The translations under genes were made by a program, and so were the position numbers. Shown here piece by piece: positions 18,143 to 28,567 of a stretch of DNA of 64,000 bases. Numbering within the stretch: the stretch's first letter is position 1; each line of letters begins with the position of its first letter. The notes under the pieces were generated by a model. That model did no database searches, was not told the DNA's origin, and saw nothing but the letters and a program-made list of their open reading frames with translations. This stretch comes from Eubacterium sp. AM49-13BH (GTDB taxonomy: Bacteria; Bacillota; Clostridia; Lachnospirales; Lachnospiraceae): positions 62,001 through 126,000 of the forward strand of contig NZ_QSEK01000001.1 in assembly GCF_003464165.1 (NCBI RefSeq), in the 5' to 3' direction.

Positions 18143-19404
18143 ATGAATTTTATATACAAAATAATGGGTGTTGACAAAAAACCGGATGATAAATATAAAT
18201 ATATCTGGTTCACTATGGGAACAGCCTGTTTTGCTTTAGCAACACTGGTAATGACAATCGTAATAAGCCGTTTACTAGGAGAAACACAGGCTGGAATGTT
18301 TTCAGTGGGTTTATCAATTGCACAGTGGCTTGTTACAATTGCTTATTTTGAAATAAGAACATTTCAGGTTACAGATGTAAGAAATGAATATTCTTTTAAG
18401 TATTATCTGACATTAAGAATTTTAATGTGTATAATAACATTTCTGGCTAGTATTGTTTATGTTGTATTTAATAATTATGATATACAGAAAGTGATTATTA
18501 TATTGCTTGTCTGCTTATATAAGATATCGGATTCTATAGCAGATACATTTGAAGGAGAATTTCAGAAGGAAGACAGAATAGATATTTCAGGAAAGTCTGA
18601 ATTTTACAGAGTGTTTTTCAGCATACTGGTTCTTGTTATAGCTGTTGCAGTAAGCAAAAATCTTATATTGTCACTTATTATTATGAATGTAGTTGCATAT
18701 GGAATGATTGTACTCCTTGATATCAGCATTGCTGTTAAACGTGTAAGTGTAAGAATGACAGGGGACATGAAAAGATTATGGAAACTTGTAAAAATGTGTA
18801 TTCCACTAGCAGTCAGCACATTTCTTAGTACTTATATTATTAATTCATCAAAGCTGTCAGTTGACAGGGTTCTTGGTGATGAAGCACAATTGTATTACAC
18901 TGCAGTTTTTATGCCAAATATGGTGATTAATCTTTTTAGTGGAATAATATTTAAACCGATGCAGACTGCATGGCAGTTAATTATTATGAAAAGAAATATA
19001 AAAATTTCTGGCATATTATAAGCAAAATGATTTTAATAATAACAGGATTTACATTCGTATGTGAGGTTGGAGCATATGTGTTAGGAATTCCGGTTTTATC
19101 ATGGCTGTACGGAGTTAATCTTAAAGAATATAAACTTACACTGCTATTATTATTATTGTGTGGTGGAATTAATGCAATTAATATTATTTTTTATTACGTT
19201 CTTGCAATTATGCGTAAGCAAAAATATATGACAATTCTGTATATCATAGTATGTCTGGTATCATTTTTAATAATGGATACTATGACAGTAAAAATGGGAC
19301 TTACGGGAGCATCATTAGGATATCTGATACTTGTATCATTGCTGGCAGCATTATTGTTAGTGTATATCATTATTCAGACCAGGAGGAATACAAAAAATGA
19401 ATAG
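18143..19404 (+). CDS. Polysaccharide flippase (Wzx/MATE-like), split by a one-base frameshift
   Basis: Multi-helix exporter of lipid-linked oligosaccharides. The first piece (18143-19021) has about nine TM helices and LGETQAGMFSVGLSIAQW near the start. Its frame is lost near 18968-18970. The rest reads in another frame from 18970 (MAVNYYEKKYKNFW) to 19404 with the remaining helices. Adding one base, such as GCAATGG for GCATGG, joins them into a protein of about 420 aa, normal for the family. The start follows AAGAGG. The end overlaps the next licD start by 8 bases. Confidence 0.88.
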
Positions 19405-20275
19405 TAATAAACAGTATGATCCTAAAATACTTAGAAAATTACAGCTGTCAGAATTGTCAGTTTTTAAGGATTTTATAAAAATATGTGAAGAAAACAATCT
19501 ACAGTATTTCTTATTTGCCGGATGCGCTATTGGTGTAGAACGACATCAGGGGTTTATTCCATGGGATGATGATATTGATATAGGAATGCTAAGGGAAGAT
19601 TATGACAAGATAATTAAGATAATAAGAGAAAAATATAGTGACAAATATAATGTATTAGACATAGATTCTTACAAAACATTTCCGTTTTATAATGCTGAAA
19701 TTGCAAGAAAAGGAACAAAGAATATACCATTTGTTTTTAGAGATGCTAATGTTCCTATGGGAATAGATGTGGCAATTTATCCGTTTGATAATGTTCCTGA
19801 TGATAAAGGGGCACGAAAAAGACAGACTATGTCAGTATTTTTCTGGAGTAAACTTCGAATTTTACGTGAGTTTGACAGACCGGTGCTTTTTCTAAAGGGA
19901 TGGAAGAGAAAACTTGTAAGTGCAATCTGTATAATAGCTAACAGAATTCTTAAGTGGACTCATTTTTCAAGAAATTTTATTAACAAAAGATATTTAAAGA
20001 GTGCAACAAAATATAATGGACAGAAGACAGAGTGGGTATCATGTTTCTTTGGAGAGATGCATCCGTTAAAGCAGGCCATAAGATATGATGATTTATTTCC
20101 ACTTGCAGAAGGTCCTTTTGAGGATATTGTTGTTAAGATACCAAAGAATAATGATGTGTATTTAAAGCGTATGTTTGGTGATTATATGGTGATTCCACCT
20201 GAAAGCGAAAGAAAGAATCACTTATCAGAAATATTAGAATTCGGACCATTTGAAGAAGAAATAAATGTTGATTAG
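19397..20275 (+). CDS. LicD-family phosphotransferase (second copy)
   Basis: 292 aa, about as long as the first copy and clearly a paralogue: both begin with KxLxxxQxxELxxxKDFIKxC and carry GFIPWDDDID. Differences in the substrate region (VPMGIDVAIYPFDNVP against LGIFLDIYPYDNIP) suggest a different acceptor or position. It overlaps the flippase end by 8 bases and has AGGAGG upstream inside that gene. Probably both LicD proteins decorate the same chain at different sugars (inference). Confidence 0.92.
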   Translation: MNSNKQYDPKILRKLQLSELSVFKDFIKICEENNLQYFLFAGCAIGVERHQGFIPWDDDIDIGMLREDYDKIIKIIREKYSDKYNVLDIDSYKTFPFYNAEIARKGTKNIPFVFRDANVPMGIDVAIYPFDNVPDDKGARKRQTMSVFFWSKLRILREFDRPVLFLKGWKRKLVSAICIIANRILKWTHFSRNFINKRYLKSATKYNGQKTEWVSCFFGEMHPLKQAIRYDDLFPLAEGPFEDIVVKIPKNNDVYLKRMFGDYMVIPPESERKNHLSEILEFGPFEEEINVD

Positions 20276-20299
20276 AATGTAATAACATCGGAGGATATA

Positions 20300-22065
20300 A
20301 TGGCAGAGGTTAAGGTGATTAGTAAAAAGAAAAAACTGATAGTGACATTTATAATAATGCTGATATTAGTATTTTTATTTAACAGAGCTATGTACTGGAC
20401 GGAATTCAGTACATGGAAAACAAAGTTATGGTAGCAGTAATAAGCCTGACAGGTGTTATTGGAATGCCATTATTTCTTACATATGTTAAATCAGTATCTG
20501 ATTATATCGATATGTTTATAAACAATAAGATAAATCAGATTGAAGCATTAAAGGATAACTTGAAAAAGGTGCTGTTATATACAGCACTTTTTGTGGTTAT
20601 TATTATAGCAGCTGTTTTATCAGAAAAACTTATATTAAGCAGAATATCTGGCAGCTATTCAGATCATAGAATGTATTTCTGTATGGGTGCAGGAATACTT
20701 ATATTTGCAATTGTGTTGTGTGGAAAGATTGCATATAAGCGTGTGGAGGTAATATTTGCAGCAGCAGCTCTTATAATGGGGATTACTTATATAATGGTTT
20801 CACCAAGAAATCTTCTTGTAACATGGGATGATGAAACTCATTATTTAAGAAGTGTCTCAATAGCAGATGCCTTTGATAATACCAAGTATAATGCAGAAAG
20901 CTCATTTTATGATTCACAGGCAGCAACATATCTGTATTCTCAGGGGGAAATAACAGAGGAAGAATACGAAGCAATTCTTAATAATGTCGAATATGAATAT
21001 GAACTGAGATTAACAGATAACAGATTTGGAAGTGAAATAGGAAAAGAATTTGTTGCATATATTCCGGCGGCAGCTGGCATAATTATGGGAAGGGCGTTGG
21101 GACTGTCATTTTTCCATACATTTATGCTTTCTAAAATGGTAATATTATTCACTTATGTGTTAGTAATGTACTTTGCGATTAAAAAGCTAAAGAATGGTAA
21201 GATTCTTCTGGCTGTAATTGGACTATCATCCACAACGATGTTCATGGCATCGACAATGTCATATGATTACTGGGTAATAGGGTTTACAACTCTGGGGTAC
21301 TCATTCTTTATTTCTGAACTTCAGAACAGGGATAAAAAATTAGAATATAAAAATATGATAATGATGAATATCTGCTTTTTGCTGGGAATAGCACCAAAGG
21401 CAATATATTTTGTATTAATGTTTGTTCTTTTATTCATGCCAAAGGATAAATTTGTTGATAAAAAGCAAAGAAAGATATATTATACATTAATTGTAGGTGT
21501 AGCAGTATTTCTTATGATGACATTCCTGCTTCCTATGCTTATTGGTTCCTCAGGAACCGGTGACACAAGAGGGGGAGAAGATGTTAATTCTATAGAGCAG
21601 ATTAAATATATACTATCTAATCCGGGTGAGTATACAGGAACCCTGTTAAATTTCCTTAAAGAATATCTTGATCTTGACTATGCCGAAGAATTTATTACTT
21701 CAATGGCATACATGGGTTATGGAATGGGAACAACTATAACTTTGATGTTAATGGCTGTATTGATGTATATTGACAGGGATGAGAAAAAGATAAAAATGCC
21801 ATGTGTAAGAGGTGCTTATTTCTTTAGTGCTGCAGTATGCATAATTTTAGTAGCAACGGCCTTATATGTATCATTTACGGAGGTTGGTGCCAACTATATC
21901 GCAGGATGTCAGCCGAGATATCTGTTGCCTATCCTGTTCCCGACAGCATATTTTATAGGTGTTGACGGAGTTCAGACAAAGATTAATAAAAATGTAATGA
22001 CAGTTGTATCAATAAGTATAATGTCTTACTTTTTCATGGCAGGAATGTGGAATACATGTTTTTAG
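20300..22065 (+). CDS. DUF2142-like polytopic membrane protein, frameshifted near the N-terminus
   Basis: The true start is the ATG at 20300 after GGAGG (MAEVKVISKKKKLIV plus a TM helix). The frame breaks near 20416: TWKTKLW-stop should read TW(E/K)NKVMVAVISLTG, which needs one more base in GGAAAA. The second frame runs on to 22065. About 12 TM helices. A loop after the fourth helix has WDDETHYLRS, the DE..H..R signature of DUF2142 proteins, which resemble GT-C glycosyltransferases using polyprenyl-phosphate sugars. The DPM-like GT2 at 15409 could supply that donor (inference). Confidence 0.82.
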
Positions 22066-22098
22066 TAAGTATTAAGTGTGATATATGAGGATGTAAAA

Positions 22099-23748
22099 AT
22101 GGATAAAAAGAAAGAAAAAAAGAATATAAAAGATTTTATTCCTGCTGTTTTGGTATCATTAGCAGCAAGTTTTATGCTTATGGTATTTGCACCAATAGAG
22201 ATATATTATTCCAATCAGGATCAGTTCTGGTTTGAGATAAAACAGCTGATTCCGGTTGTGGTATGCCTTTTTGTGCTTTTATTTATTGTGAGTCTTATTA
22301 TATTAGGCATAATGTTTTTAATAAATATAAAGGTTTATAATATTGGACTTGCAATGTATTTTATAGCATTTATAAGTTCATATATTCAGGGAAATTTCCT
22401 TGTTAAGAATCTTCCGGGATTAGATGGTACACAGCCGGTATGGAAGGATTATATATCTGAAGATATAAAAACCATTGTTGTATGGGTTGTTGTATCAGCA
22501 GTAGTTATAGCATTTTCAATAAAATTCAAGCCGGTAATTATGAGAAAAGCAGTAAGTATAGTATCAGTATGTATGTTCCTTATGATTGCTGTTACTATGG
22601 TAACTGTAGTTCTTACAACTAAGGTGGTTGATAAAGATTATGAAATGGTTGTTACAGACAAGGATGAATTTGAGATGTCTTCAGACACCAATTTTATAAT
22701 ATTACTGTTGGATGCAATGGAAGGTGGAACGTATAATGAGGTTGCCCAAAACCATCCTGAATATGCAGAGATAATGAAAGATTTTACATATTATGATAAT
22801 ACAGTATGCGGATATACTTTCACCAAACAATCGATTCCATTTATTTTATCGGGAATATGGTATGAAAATGAGAGACCTTTTGAGGAATATGCGGCAGATG
22901 CATATACTAATTCGCCATTTCTTACAAAGTTAACCCAGAAAGGTTATAAAATGTCTCTTTATGAGCCTGAATTATATACAACAGATGAGGAAATGTATAA
23001 ATTCAGTAACATTATAAAGAATAAAACAGGAATAAGTTCATATGTCACATTTTTAAAGAGGGAAATACAGATAAGCGGATATAAGTATGCACCATTTGTA
23101 CTTAAGAGATTCTGCATGGTAGGAGCTCAGGATTTTGAGGATTTCAGAGCTAATCCTGATGATTGTAAGGCATATACATATGATAACGAAACATTTTATG
23201 ATGAAGCTAAAAATTCTGAACTAACAACGACTAATGACAAAACATTTAAGTTTATACATATATGGGGTGCACATGTTCCATTTGTCTTTGACAAAGACAT
23301 GAACAGAATAGAAGAAGGTACTTATGCACAGAATGTAGAAGCATGTATGACAATGACAGATGCATATCTTAAGAAACTTAAAGAAAATGGTGTATATGAT
23401 AATTCTGTTATTATTGTTATGGCTGATCATGGATATGGGCTATCTTATGGACCAAGAAACAGACAGCATCCAGTTCTTTTCGTAAAAGGAAAGAATGAAA
23501 GTCATGATTACACAGTGTCAGAAGCCCCTATATCTTATGATGATTTACAGGAAGCTTTTTCAAGACTTCTTGATGGGGCAACGGGTGAGGAAGTATTCGA
23601 TTATAAAGAGGGAGACGAAAGAAAGCGCAGATATCTTTATTTTGAGTATGAACATGAAGAAATTCTTGAGGAATTTTATCAGGAAGGATATGCGGGAGAT
23701 TTAGATACATTGAAAGCAACAGGCAGAAAATATATATATAGTGAGTAA
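22099..23748 (+). CDS. Membrane alkaline-phosphatase/sulfatase-fold protein (first of two)
   Basis: Start chosen at 22099, with GAGG eight bases upstream; an in-frame ATG at 22078 lacks a site. About four TM helices occupy residues 1-200, then an extracellular domain of the alkaline-phosphatase superfamily: FIILLLDAMEGGTY (metal aspartate), a YTFTKQSIPFILSG segment with candidate Thr/Ser nucleophiles, HIWGAHVPF and IVMADHGYG (metal DH). This fold includes phosphoglycerol and phosphoethanolamine transferases such as LtaS and EptA. It may add or remove a phospho-group on the polysaccharide. A paralogue at 31116 has the same layout. Confidence 0.85.
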   Translation: MDKKKEKKNIKDFIPAVLVSLAASFMLMVFAPIEIYYSNQDQFWFEIKQLIPVVVCLFVLLFIVSLIILGIMFLINIKVYNIGLAMYFIAFISSYIQGNFLVKNLPGLDGTQPVWKDYISEDIKTIVVWVVVSAVVIAFSIKFKPVIMRKAVSIVSVCMFLMIAVTMVTVVLTTKVVDKDYEMVVTDKDEFEMSSDTNFIILLLDAMEGGTYNEVAQNHPEYAEIMKDFTYYDNTVCGYTFTKQSIPFILSGIWYENERPFEEYAADAYTNSPFLTKLTQKGYKMSLYEPELYTTDEEMYKFSNIIKNKTGISSYVTFLKREIQISGYKYAPFVLKRFCMVGAQDFEDFRANPDDCKAYTYDNETFYDEAKNSELTTTNDKTFKFIHIWGAHVPFVFDKDMNRIEEGTYAQNVEACMTMTDAYLKKLKENGVYDNSVIIVMADHGYGLSYGPRNRQHPVLFVKGKNESHDYTVSEAPISYDDLQEAFSRLLDGATGEEVFDYKEGDERKRRYLYFEYEHEEILEEFYQEGYAGDLDTLKATGRKYIYSE

Positions 23749-23798
23749 ATGATATTATGTTTTTATAATGGTATAGATGTATAGATGGAGGAGTAATC

Positions 23799-24866
23799 AT
23801 GCAGCAGAAGATAAAGCCGTATATAAAATGTCTGATATTTATAGCAGGATTGATAGTTATTGTGGCATTATCAGATTTCTTTTTTGCAAAAACGGGATAT
23901 ATTAATTATATAATCAGACAAGCAGATTCTAAAGAGAATAATGAGAATGTATTTATTCTTGGTGCATCACATGCGAGGTGTGCGATAGATCCGGCTGCTA
24001 TTGAGAAAAATTCGGATGACAGAGTATTAAATATGTCTATACCAGGAGAAACAATAAAAGATTCATATTATCTTATACAGGAACTTAACAGAACTAACGA
24101 TGTGGAAAAAGTTATACTGGATATAGATTATAACTACTGGTATGGAAATTTAGGTGAAGGATGTTTTGCTGAACCGTTTCTGTATAACCAGTATAGGTGG
24201 ACTTCACCGGTAAAATGGAAGTACCTGATTGAAAATACAGATATGATGGATTTCAGAAATGCATTTACTAAAAAATTTGTATATAAATACGAATTAGAAG
24301 ACATAAAAGCTAATGTGAAACAGAAAATGTCGAAAGACTATAAGGATGCCAATATATATTCACTTGATACAAGTGATGCAGGTGGTCCATATACAGGTAA
24401 GGGATTCTTTGCATTACCGCTTCCGGCAGGAAATCCAGTTGGAGAGGAATATGTCAAAGGTCAGATGGGGATTGAAAAACAAGATGTTAATCCTTATCCG
24501 GAAAAATATTTTAGAAAACTTGTCAAATATTGCAAAGATAATAATATTGACTTAGTCTGTGTGACATCACCTATAACACCATCAAGTAAAAAGAGACTTG
24601 GAATAGAAGAGGCTTACAGAAAGCTGGGACTCTTATTTGATGAACTTGGTGTCAGATATTATGATTTTAACTTATGCTTACAAGAAGTGTTAGAAACTAA
24701 AGATACAGATTTTATCGATAAAGAAGGACATATGGGAGGCGAACTTGCTTATAGATATTCAGCTGTATTAGCAGAGGTTCTTGAAGAGGATGAGAAAAAG
24801 ACGCTTGATACTTCAGATTATTTTTATGATACATATGAAAAGATGTATCAGAGTATAGGAGAATAG
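23799..24866 (+). CDS. SGNH/DltD-AlgX-like protein, partner of the MBOAT enzyme
   Basis: 355 aa. One N-terminal membrane anchor (about 10-30), then an extracellular SGNH-hydrolase-like domain: GASHAR with catalytic Ser57, DIDYNYWYG, a CVTSPITPSSK loop and a C-terminal DKEGHMGGELA with the D-x-x-H pair. Such proteins finish O-acyl transfer to glycans on the outside after an MBOAT protein moves the acyl group across the membrane. The stop is two bases before the MBOAT start. Related proteins at 48256 and 49333 belong to a second MBOAT set. Confidence 0.87.
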   Translation: MQQKIKPYIKCLIFIAGLIVIVALSDFFFAKTGYINYIIRQADSKENNENVFILGASHARCAIDPAAIEKNSDDRVLNMSIPGETIKDSYYLIQELNRTNDVEKVILDIDYNYWYGNLGEGCFAEPFLYNQYRWTSPVKWKYLIENTDMMDFRNAFTKKFVYKYELEDIKANVKQKMSKDYKDANIYSLDTSDAGGPYTGKGFFALPLPAGNPVGEEYVKGQMGIEKQDVNPYPEKYFRKLVKYCKDNNIDLVCVTSPITPSSKKRLGIEEAYRKLGLLFDELGVRYYDFNLCLQEVLETKDTDFIDKEGHMGGELAYRYSAVLAEVLEEDEKKTLDTSDYFYDTYEKMYQSIGE

Positions 24867-24868
24867 AT

Positions 24869-26461
24869 ATGTCATTCACAACAACAGTATATTTTGTGTT
24901 TTTATTAATAGGACTAGTATTTTATTATCTGATTCCTAAAAATTATAGATGGACAGTTCTGCTCGTTATGAGTTATATTTATTATCTGTCATATAGACTT
25001 AAGGCAGTAGTGTTTATTTTATTTACGACAATAACGGTTTATTTGTTAGGAATCATGCTTGAACGTATCCAGAATGGAGCTGATGCGTATCTGGCACAGA
25101 ATAAACAGGTGCTGTCACGAGAAGAAAAGAAAAGTTACAAGAATAAGATAAAGCATAAAAAAAGAATATATCTTGTTATTGCATTATTGCTTAATTTTGG
25201 AATGCTGGCAGCAATAAAGTATAGTGGATTTGCTATAAGTGGAGTTAATCATATATTAAGAGCTGTTGGAACTCAGAAACAGTTTTCATTATTTACAATA
25301 GCTGCTCCAATTGGAATATCTTTTTTTACATTTCAGGCAATGTCATATATAATTGATATATATCAGGGAAAATATGCATGCGAAAAAAATTTCTTTAAAT
25401 TTGCACTGTTTGTATCATTTTTTCCACAGATAATGCAGGGACCAATAGGAAGATATAACAGACTTGCGCCAACGCTTTTTGAGGGGAACAGCTATTCATT
25501 ACAGAATATCCAGTTTGGAATCCAGAGAATAGGATGGGGTATTTTTAAGAAACTTATTATGGCAGACAGGGCTGGAGTATTTGTAAATGCTGCATTTGCA
25601 GATAGCAACCAGTTTCATGGAATGATAAGAATAATAGGACTTCTTATGTATTCAGTACAGTTATATATGGATTTTTCTGGTGGAATTGATATAGTTATCG
25701 GTTCTGCACAGATGTTTGGTGTTCGTATGGACGAAAACTTCAGACAACCATATTTTTCTAAATCCATAGGAGAATTCTGGCGTAGATGGCATATTACACT
25801 GGGAACATGGATGAAGGATTACATATTCTATCCATTTTCTTTATCCAAGTGGTCTAATAAGGCTGCTAAATGGGGAAAGAAGCATTTAGGAGATCATCTT
25901 GGAAAAATGCTTCCAATATGTTTTGCCAATCTGCTTATATTCTTTATTGTTGGTGTATGGCACGGTTCAGAGGCAAGATATATTGTATATGGATTGTATA
26001 ATGGTGTTATAATTGCATTAAGTAATCTTTTATCCCCTGTTTATAAGAAAGGTTTTAAGGTGTTTCATATTAATTCTGAAAGCAGGATATGGAAGGTTTT
26101 TCAGATATTAAGAACATTTATACTTATAAATATAGGATGGGTATTTGATGTAAGTGTCAGCGGAATGCATAGCGCAATAACTACATTAAAGATGTTTATT
26201 GTAAATCTTGACTTTGCACAGGTAAATGCACAGACATTTGCTATAATTGGTTTGGAGACAAGAGATTATGTGATAATTGGAATAGGTTGCATAGTTGTCT
26301 TAATTGTCAGTATAATTAAAGAAATGGGAATTAATGTAAGAGAGGCTCTTGCGTTAAAGCCATTGCCAGTAAGATGGGCAGTATATTATGCATTTTTTGC
26401 TGCAATAATAATACTTAGTTATGTAACAGATAACAGTGGATTTATGTACGCGGCATTTTAA
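24869..26461 (+). CDS. MBOAT O-acyltransferase (first copy)
   Basis: 530 aa, about 11-12 helices, of the AlgI/DltB/PatB group that moves an acyl group through the membrane for polysaccharide O-acylation. Seen: FRQPYFSKSIGEFWRRWHITLG and the catalytic histidine in VGVWHGSEARY. Very similar to the second MBOAT at 46660 in these blocks. No adenylation enzyme or carrier protein lies beside this copy, so acetyl groups from the cytoplasm are the simplest cargo (inference). Confidence 0.93.
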   Translation: MSFTTTVYFVFLLIGLVFYYLIPKNYRWTVLLVMSYIYYLSYRLKAVVFILFTTITVYLLGIMLERIQNGADAYLAQNKQVLSREEKKSYKNKIKHKKRIYLVIALLLNFGMLAAIKYSGFAISGVNHILRAVGTQKQFSLFTIAAPIGISFFTFQAMSYIIDIYQGKYACEKNFFKFALFVSFFPQIMQGPIGRYNRLAPTLFEGNSYSLQNIQFGIQRIGWGIFKKLIMADRAGVFVNAAFADSNQFHGMIRIIGLLMYSVQLYMDFSGGIDIVIGSAQMFGVRMDENFRQPYFSKSIGEFWRRWHITLGTWMKDYIFYPFSLSKWSNKAAKWGKKHLGDHLGKMLPICFANLLIFFIVGVWHGSEARYIVYGLYNGVIIALSNLLSPVYKKGFKVFHINSESRIWKVFQILRTFILINIGWVFDVSVSGMHSAITTLKMFIVNLDFAQVNAQTFAIIGLETRDYVIIGIGCIVVLIVSIIKEMGINVREALALKPLPVRWAVYYAFFAAIIILSYVTDNSGFMYAAF

Positions 26462-26480
26462 TCAGTAGAATGGAGAGAGT

Positions 26481-27272
26481 ATGAATCAGATTAAAGAAAT
26501 ATATGAATACAGGGAAATGATAATAAGTCTTGTTCGAAAGGATTTGAGAGGAAGATATAAGGGATCAGTTCTTGGATTTTTCTGGACGTTTTTAAACCCT
26601 TTGTTACAGCTTGTTGTATTTACACTTGTATTTTCTATTATTATGAAACAGGAATACGAGCAGTATTACATATTCTTATTTGTTGCACTTGTACCATGGA
26701 TGTTCTTTGCATCGAGTGTACAGGATGGCTCAACCAGTGTTTTACGAGATAAAGAAATGGTTAAAAAGATATATTTTCCACGAGAAGTACTGCCTATTGC
26801 AACTGTAACAAGTGGATTTGTGAATATGCTTCTTACGTTTCTTGTTATATTTGTTGTCCTGATTTTTTCAGGAAGGGGAATTAATCCGGTTGCGTTATTA
26901 TGCCTTCCTGTTGTTATGATAGTTGAATATATTCTCTGTCTTGGTGTTGGACTTATCGTAGCATCAGTAACAGTATATCTTAGAGATTTACAATATATTC
27001 TTGGAATTATTGTCATGGCACTGCAGTATCTTACACCTGTAATGTATGGAGTTGATGTTGTTGAGAATGCACATGTTGGTAAATGGCTGATTACAATGTT
27101 TAACCTTAATCCCATGACATCAATTATTAAGATATACAGGCAGATTCTTTATTATAAAGTCGTTCCGGAATTAAGTGACCTTTTATTATCACTTGTTATG
27201 GGAATTGTATTTATAGTTATTGGAGAATTACTTTTTACGAAGCTTCAAAAAGGATTTGCAGAAGAATTTTAA
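26481..27272 (+). CDS. Polysaccharide ABC exporter permease (Wzm-like, ABC-2)
   Basis: 263 aa with six predicted helices and the amphipathic start MNQIKEIYEYREMIISLVRKD followed by LRGRYKGSVLGFFWTFLNP, the typical ABC-2 polysaccharide signature. It pairs with the Wzt-like ATPase 36 bases downstream. Homologues export O-antigen or teichoic acid (TagG). In a Gram-positive host it probably carries a complete chain to the outer face. Confidence 0.93.
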   Translation: MNQIKEIYEYREMIISLVRKDLRGRYKGSVLGFFWTFLNPLLQLVVFTLVFSIIMKQEYEQYYIFLFVALVPWMFFASSVQDGSTSVLRDKEMVKKIYFPREVLPIATVTSGFVNMLLTFLVIFVVLIFSGRGINPVALLCLPVVMIVEYILCLGVGLIVASVTVYLRDLQYILGIIVMALQYLTPVMYGVDVVENAHVGKWLITMFNLNPMTSIIKIYRQILYYKVVPELSDLLLSLVMGIVFIVIGELLFTKLQKGFAEEF

Positions 27273-27307
27273 CAGATATATGCATATAGAAAGAAAGAGA
27301 GATTACC

Positions 27308-28543
27308 ATGGAAAATCAGGTAGCAATTGAAGTAAAAAATGTCACTAAGAGCTTTAAGGTTTACTATGATAAGGGAAAAGAATTAAAAGAAAAAATGCTT
27401 TTCTGGAAGAGAAACAGATACGAAAACCGTGTTGTTCTCGATGATGTGAGCTTCACTATCAAAAGAGGTGAAGCTGTCGGTTTAGTAGGAAAGAATGGTT
27501 GTGGTAAAAGTACAACACTTAAGATGTTAACAAGAATTATTTATCCGGATTCTGGTTCAATCACAATGCATGGAAGAGTTTCTTCACTTATTGAGCTTGG
27601 AGCAGGGTTTCATCCAGATATGACAGGAAGAGAAAATATCTACACCAATGCATCTATTTTTGGACTTACAAAGAAGGAAATTGATGCCAGACTGGATGAT
27701 ATTATAAGTTTTTCAGAACTAGGCCAGTATATTGATAATCCGGTAAGAACATATTCATCAGGTATGTATATGAGACTTGCATTTTCAGTCGCTATTAACG
27801 TTGATGCAGATATTCTTCTTGTGGATGAAATACTTGCTGTTGGAGATGCGAATTTCCAGACAAAATGTTTTAACAAGATAAGAGAAATCAAAGGACAGGG
27901 AACAACAATTGTAATTGTATCCCATTCTTTGGGTCAGATTGAGCAGATATGTGACAGGTCTATATGGATTAAGGATGGCAGGATTGAAAAAGAAGGCGAT
28001 CCTAAGTCTGTTCATCTTGAGTATCTTGATTATATGAATAATGAGAGAATGGATGAAGAGGAAAGAGCAAGAGTTAAACAGCAAAGAATTGAATCCGGAC
28101 TTGAGGATGAGAACCGTTTTGGAACAGGTAACGTAAGATGTACTAATGTCAGACTTTTAGATGATAATGGAGACGAACAGGGAATGTTCAAATGCGGTGG
28201 TAATATGACTGTGCAGTTTGATTATCATGTTAATAATCCGGTCGAGAATGCCATTATTGGTGTGAAAATCAATAGAATTGATGGCGTGTATGTATATGGT
28301 ACAGATACACGAATAGATAAATTCAAGAATTTTGAAATAAAACAGGATGGAACGGTCAGCCTGACATTTAAGGACATGCCAATTATTAAAGGACAGTATT
28401 ATCTTGATATAAGTATAGAGTATTCTGAGGGGCTTCCTGAAGATTATCTTAAGCACGCAGCAAAGTTTGAGATAGTTTCAAGTCTTGAAGATATGGGAAT
28501 TGCGCTTGTAGAACATGATTGGGATGTTTCAAAGATAAGATAG
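27308..28543 (+). CDS. Polysaccharide ABC exporter ATPase with C-terminal glycan-binding domain (Wzt-like)
   Basis: 411 aa. The ATPase domain (1-250) has Walker A GKNGCGKST (61-69), signature YSSGMYMRLAF and Walker B DILLVDEILAVGD. After a linker rich in R/E/Q, residues about 275-411 form a beta-rich domain beginning GTGNVRCTNVRLLDDNG, the Wzt C-terminal carbohydrate-binding type. In O-antigen systems this domain reads the modified end of the chain before export. If so here, chain-end decoration and export are linked. Partner of the permease at 26481. Confidence 0.94.
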   Translation: MENQVAIEVKNVTKSFKVYYDKGKELKEKMLFWKRNRYENRVVLDDVSFTIKRGEAVGLVGKNGCGKSTTLKMLTRIIYPDSGSITMHGRVSSLIELGAGFHPDMTGRENIYTNASIFGLTKKEIDARLDDIISFSELGQYIDNPVRTYSSGMYMRLAFSVAINVDADILLVDEILAVGDANFQTKCFNKIREIKGQGTTIVIVSHSLGQIEQICDRSIWIKDGRIEKEGDPKSVHLEYLDYMNNERMDEEERARVKQQRIESGLEDENRFGTGNVRCTNVRLLDDNGDEQGMFKCGGNMTVQFDYHVNNPVENAIIGVKINRIDGVYVYGTDTRIDKFKNFEIKQDGTVSLTFKDMPIIKGQYYLDISIEYSEGLPEDYLKHAAKFEIVSSLEDMGIALVEHDWDVSKIR

Positions 28544-28567
28544 TTTTCGAAAAGGTTGGAGTGAAAG

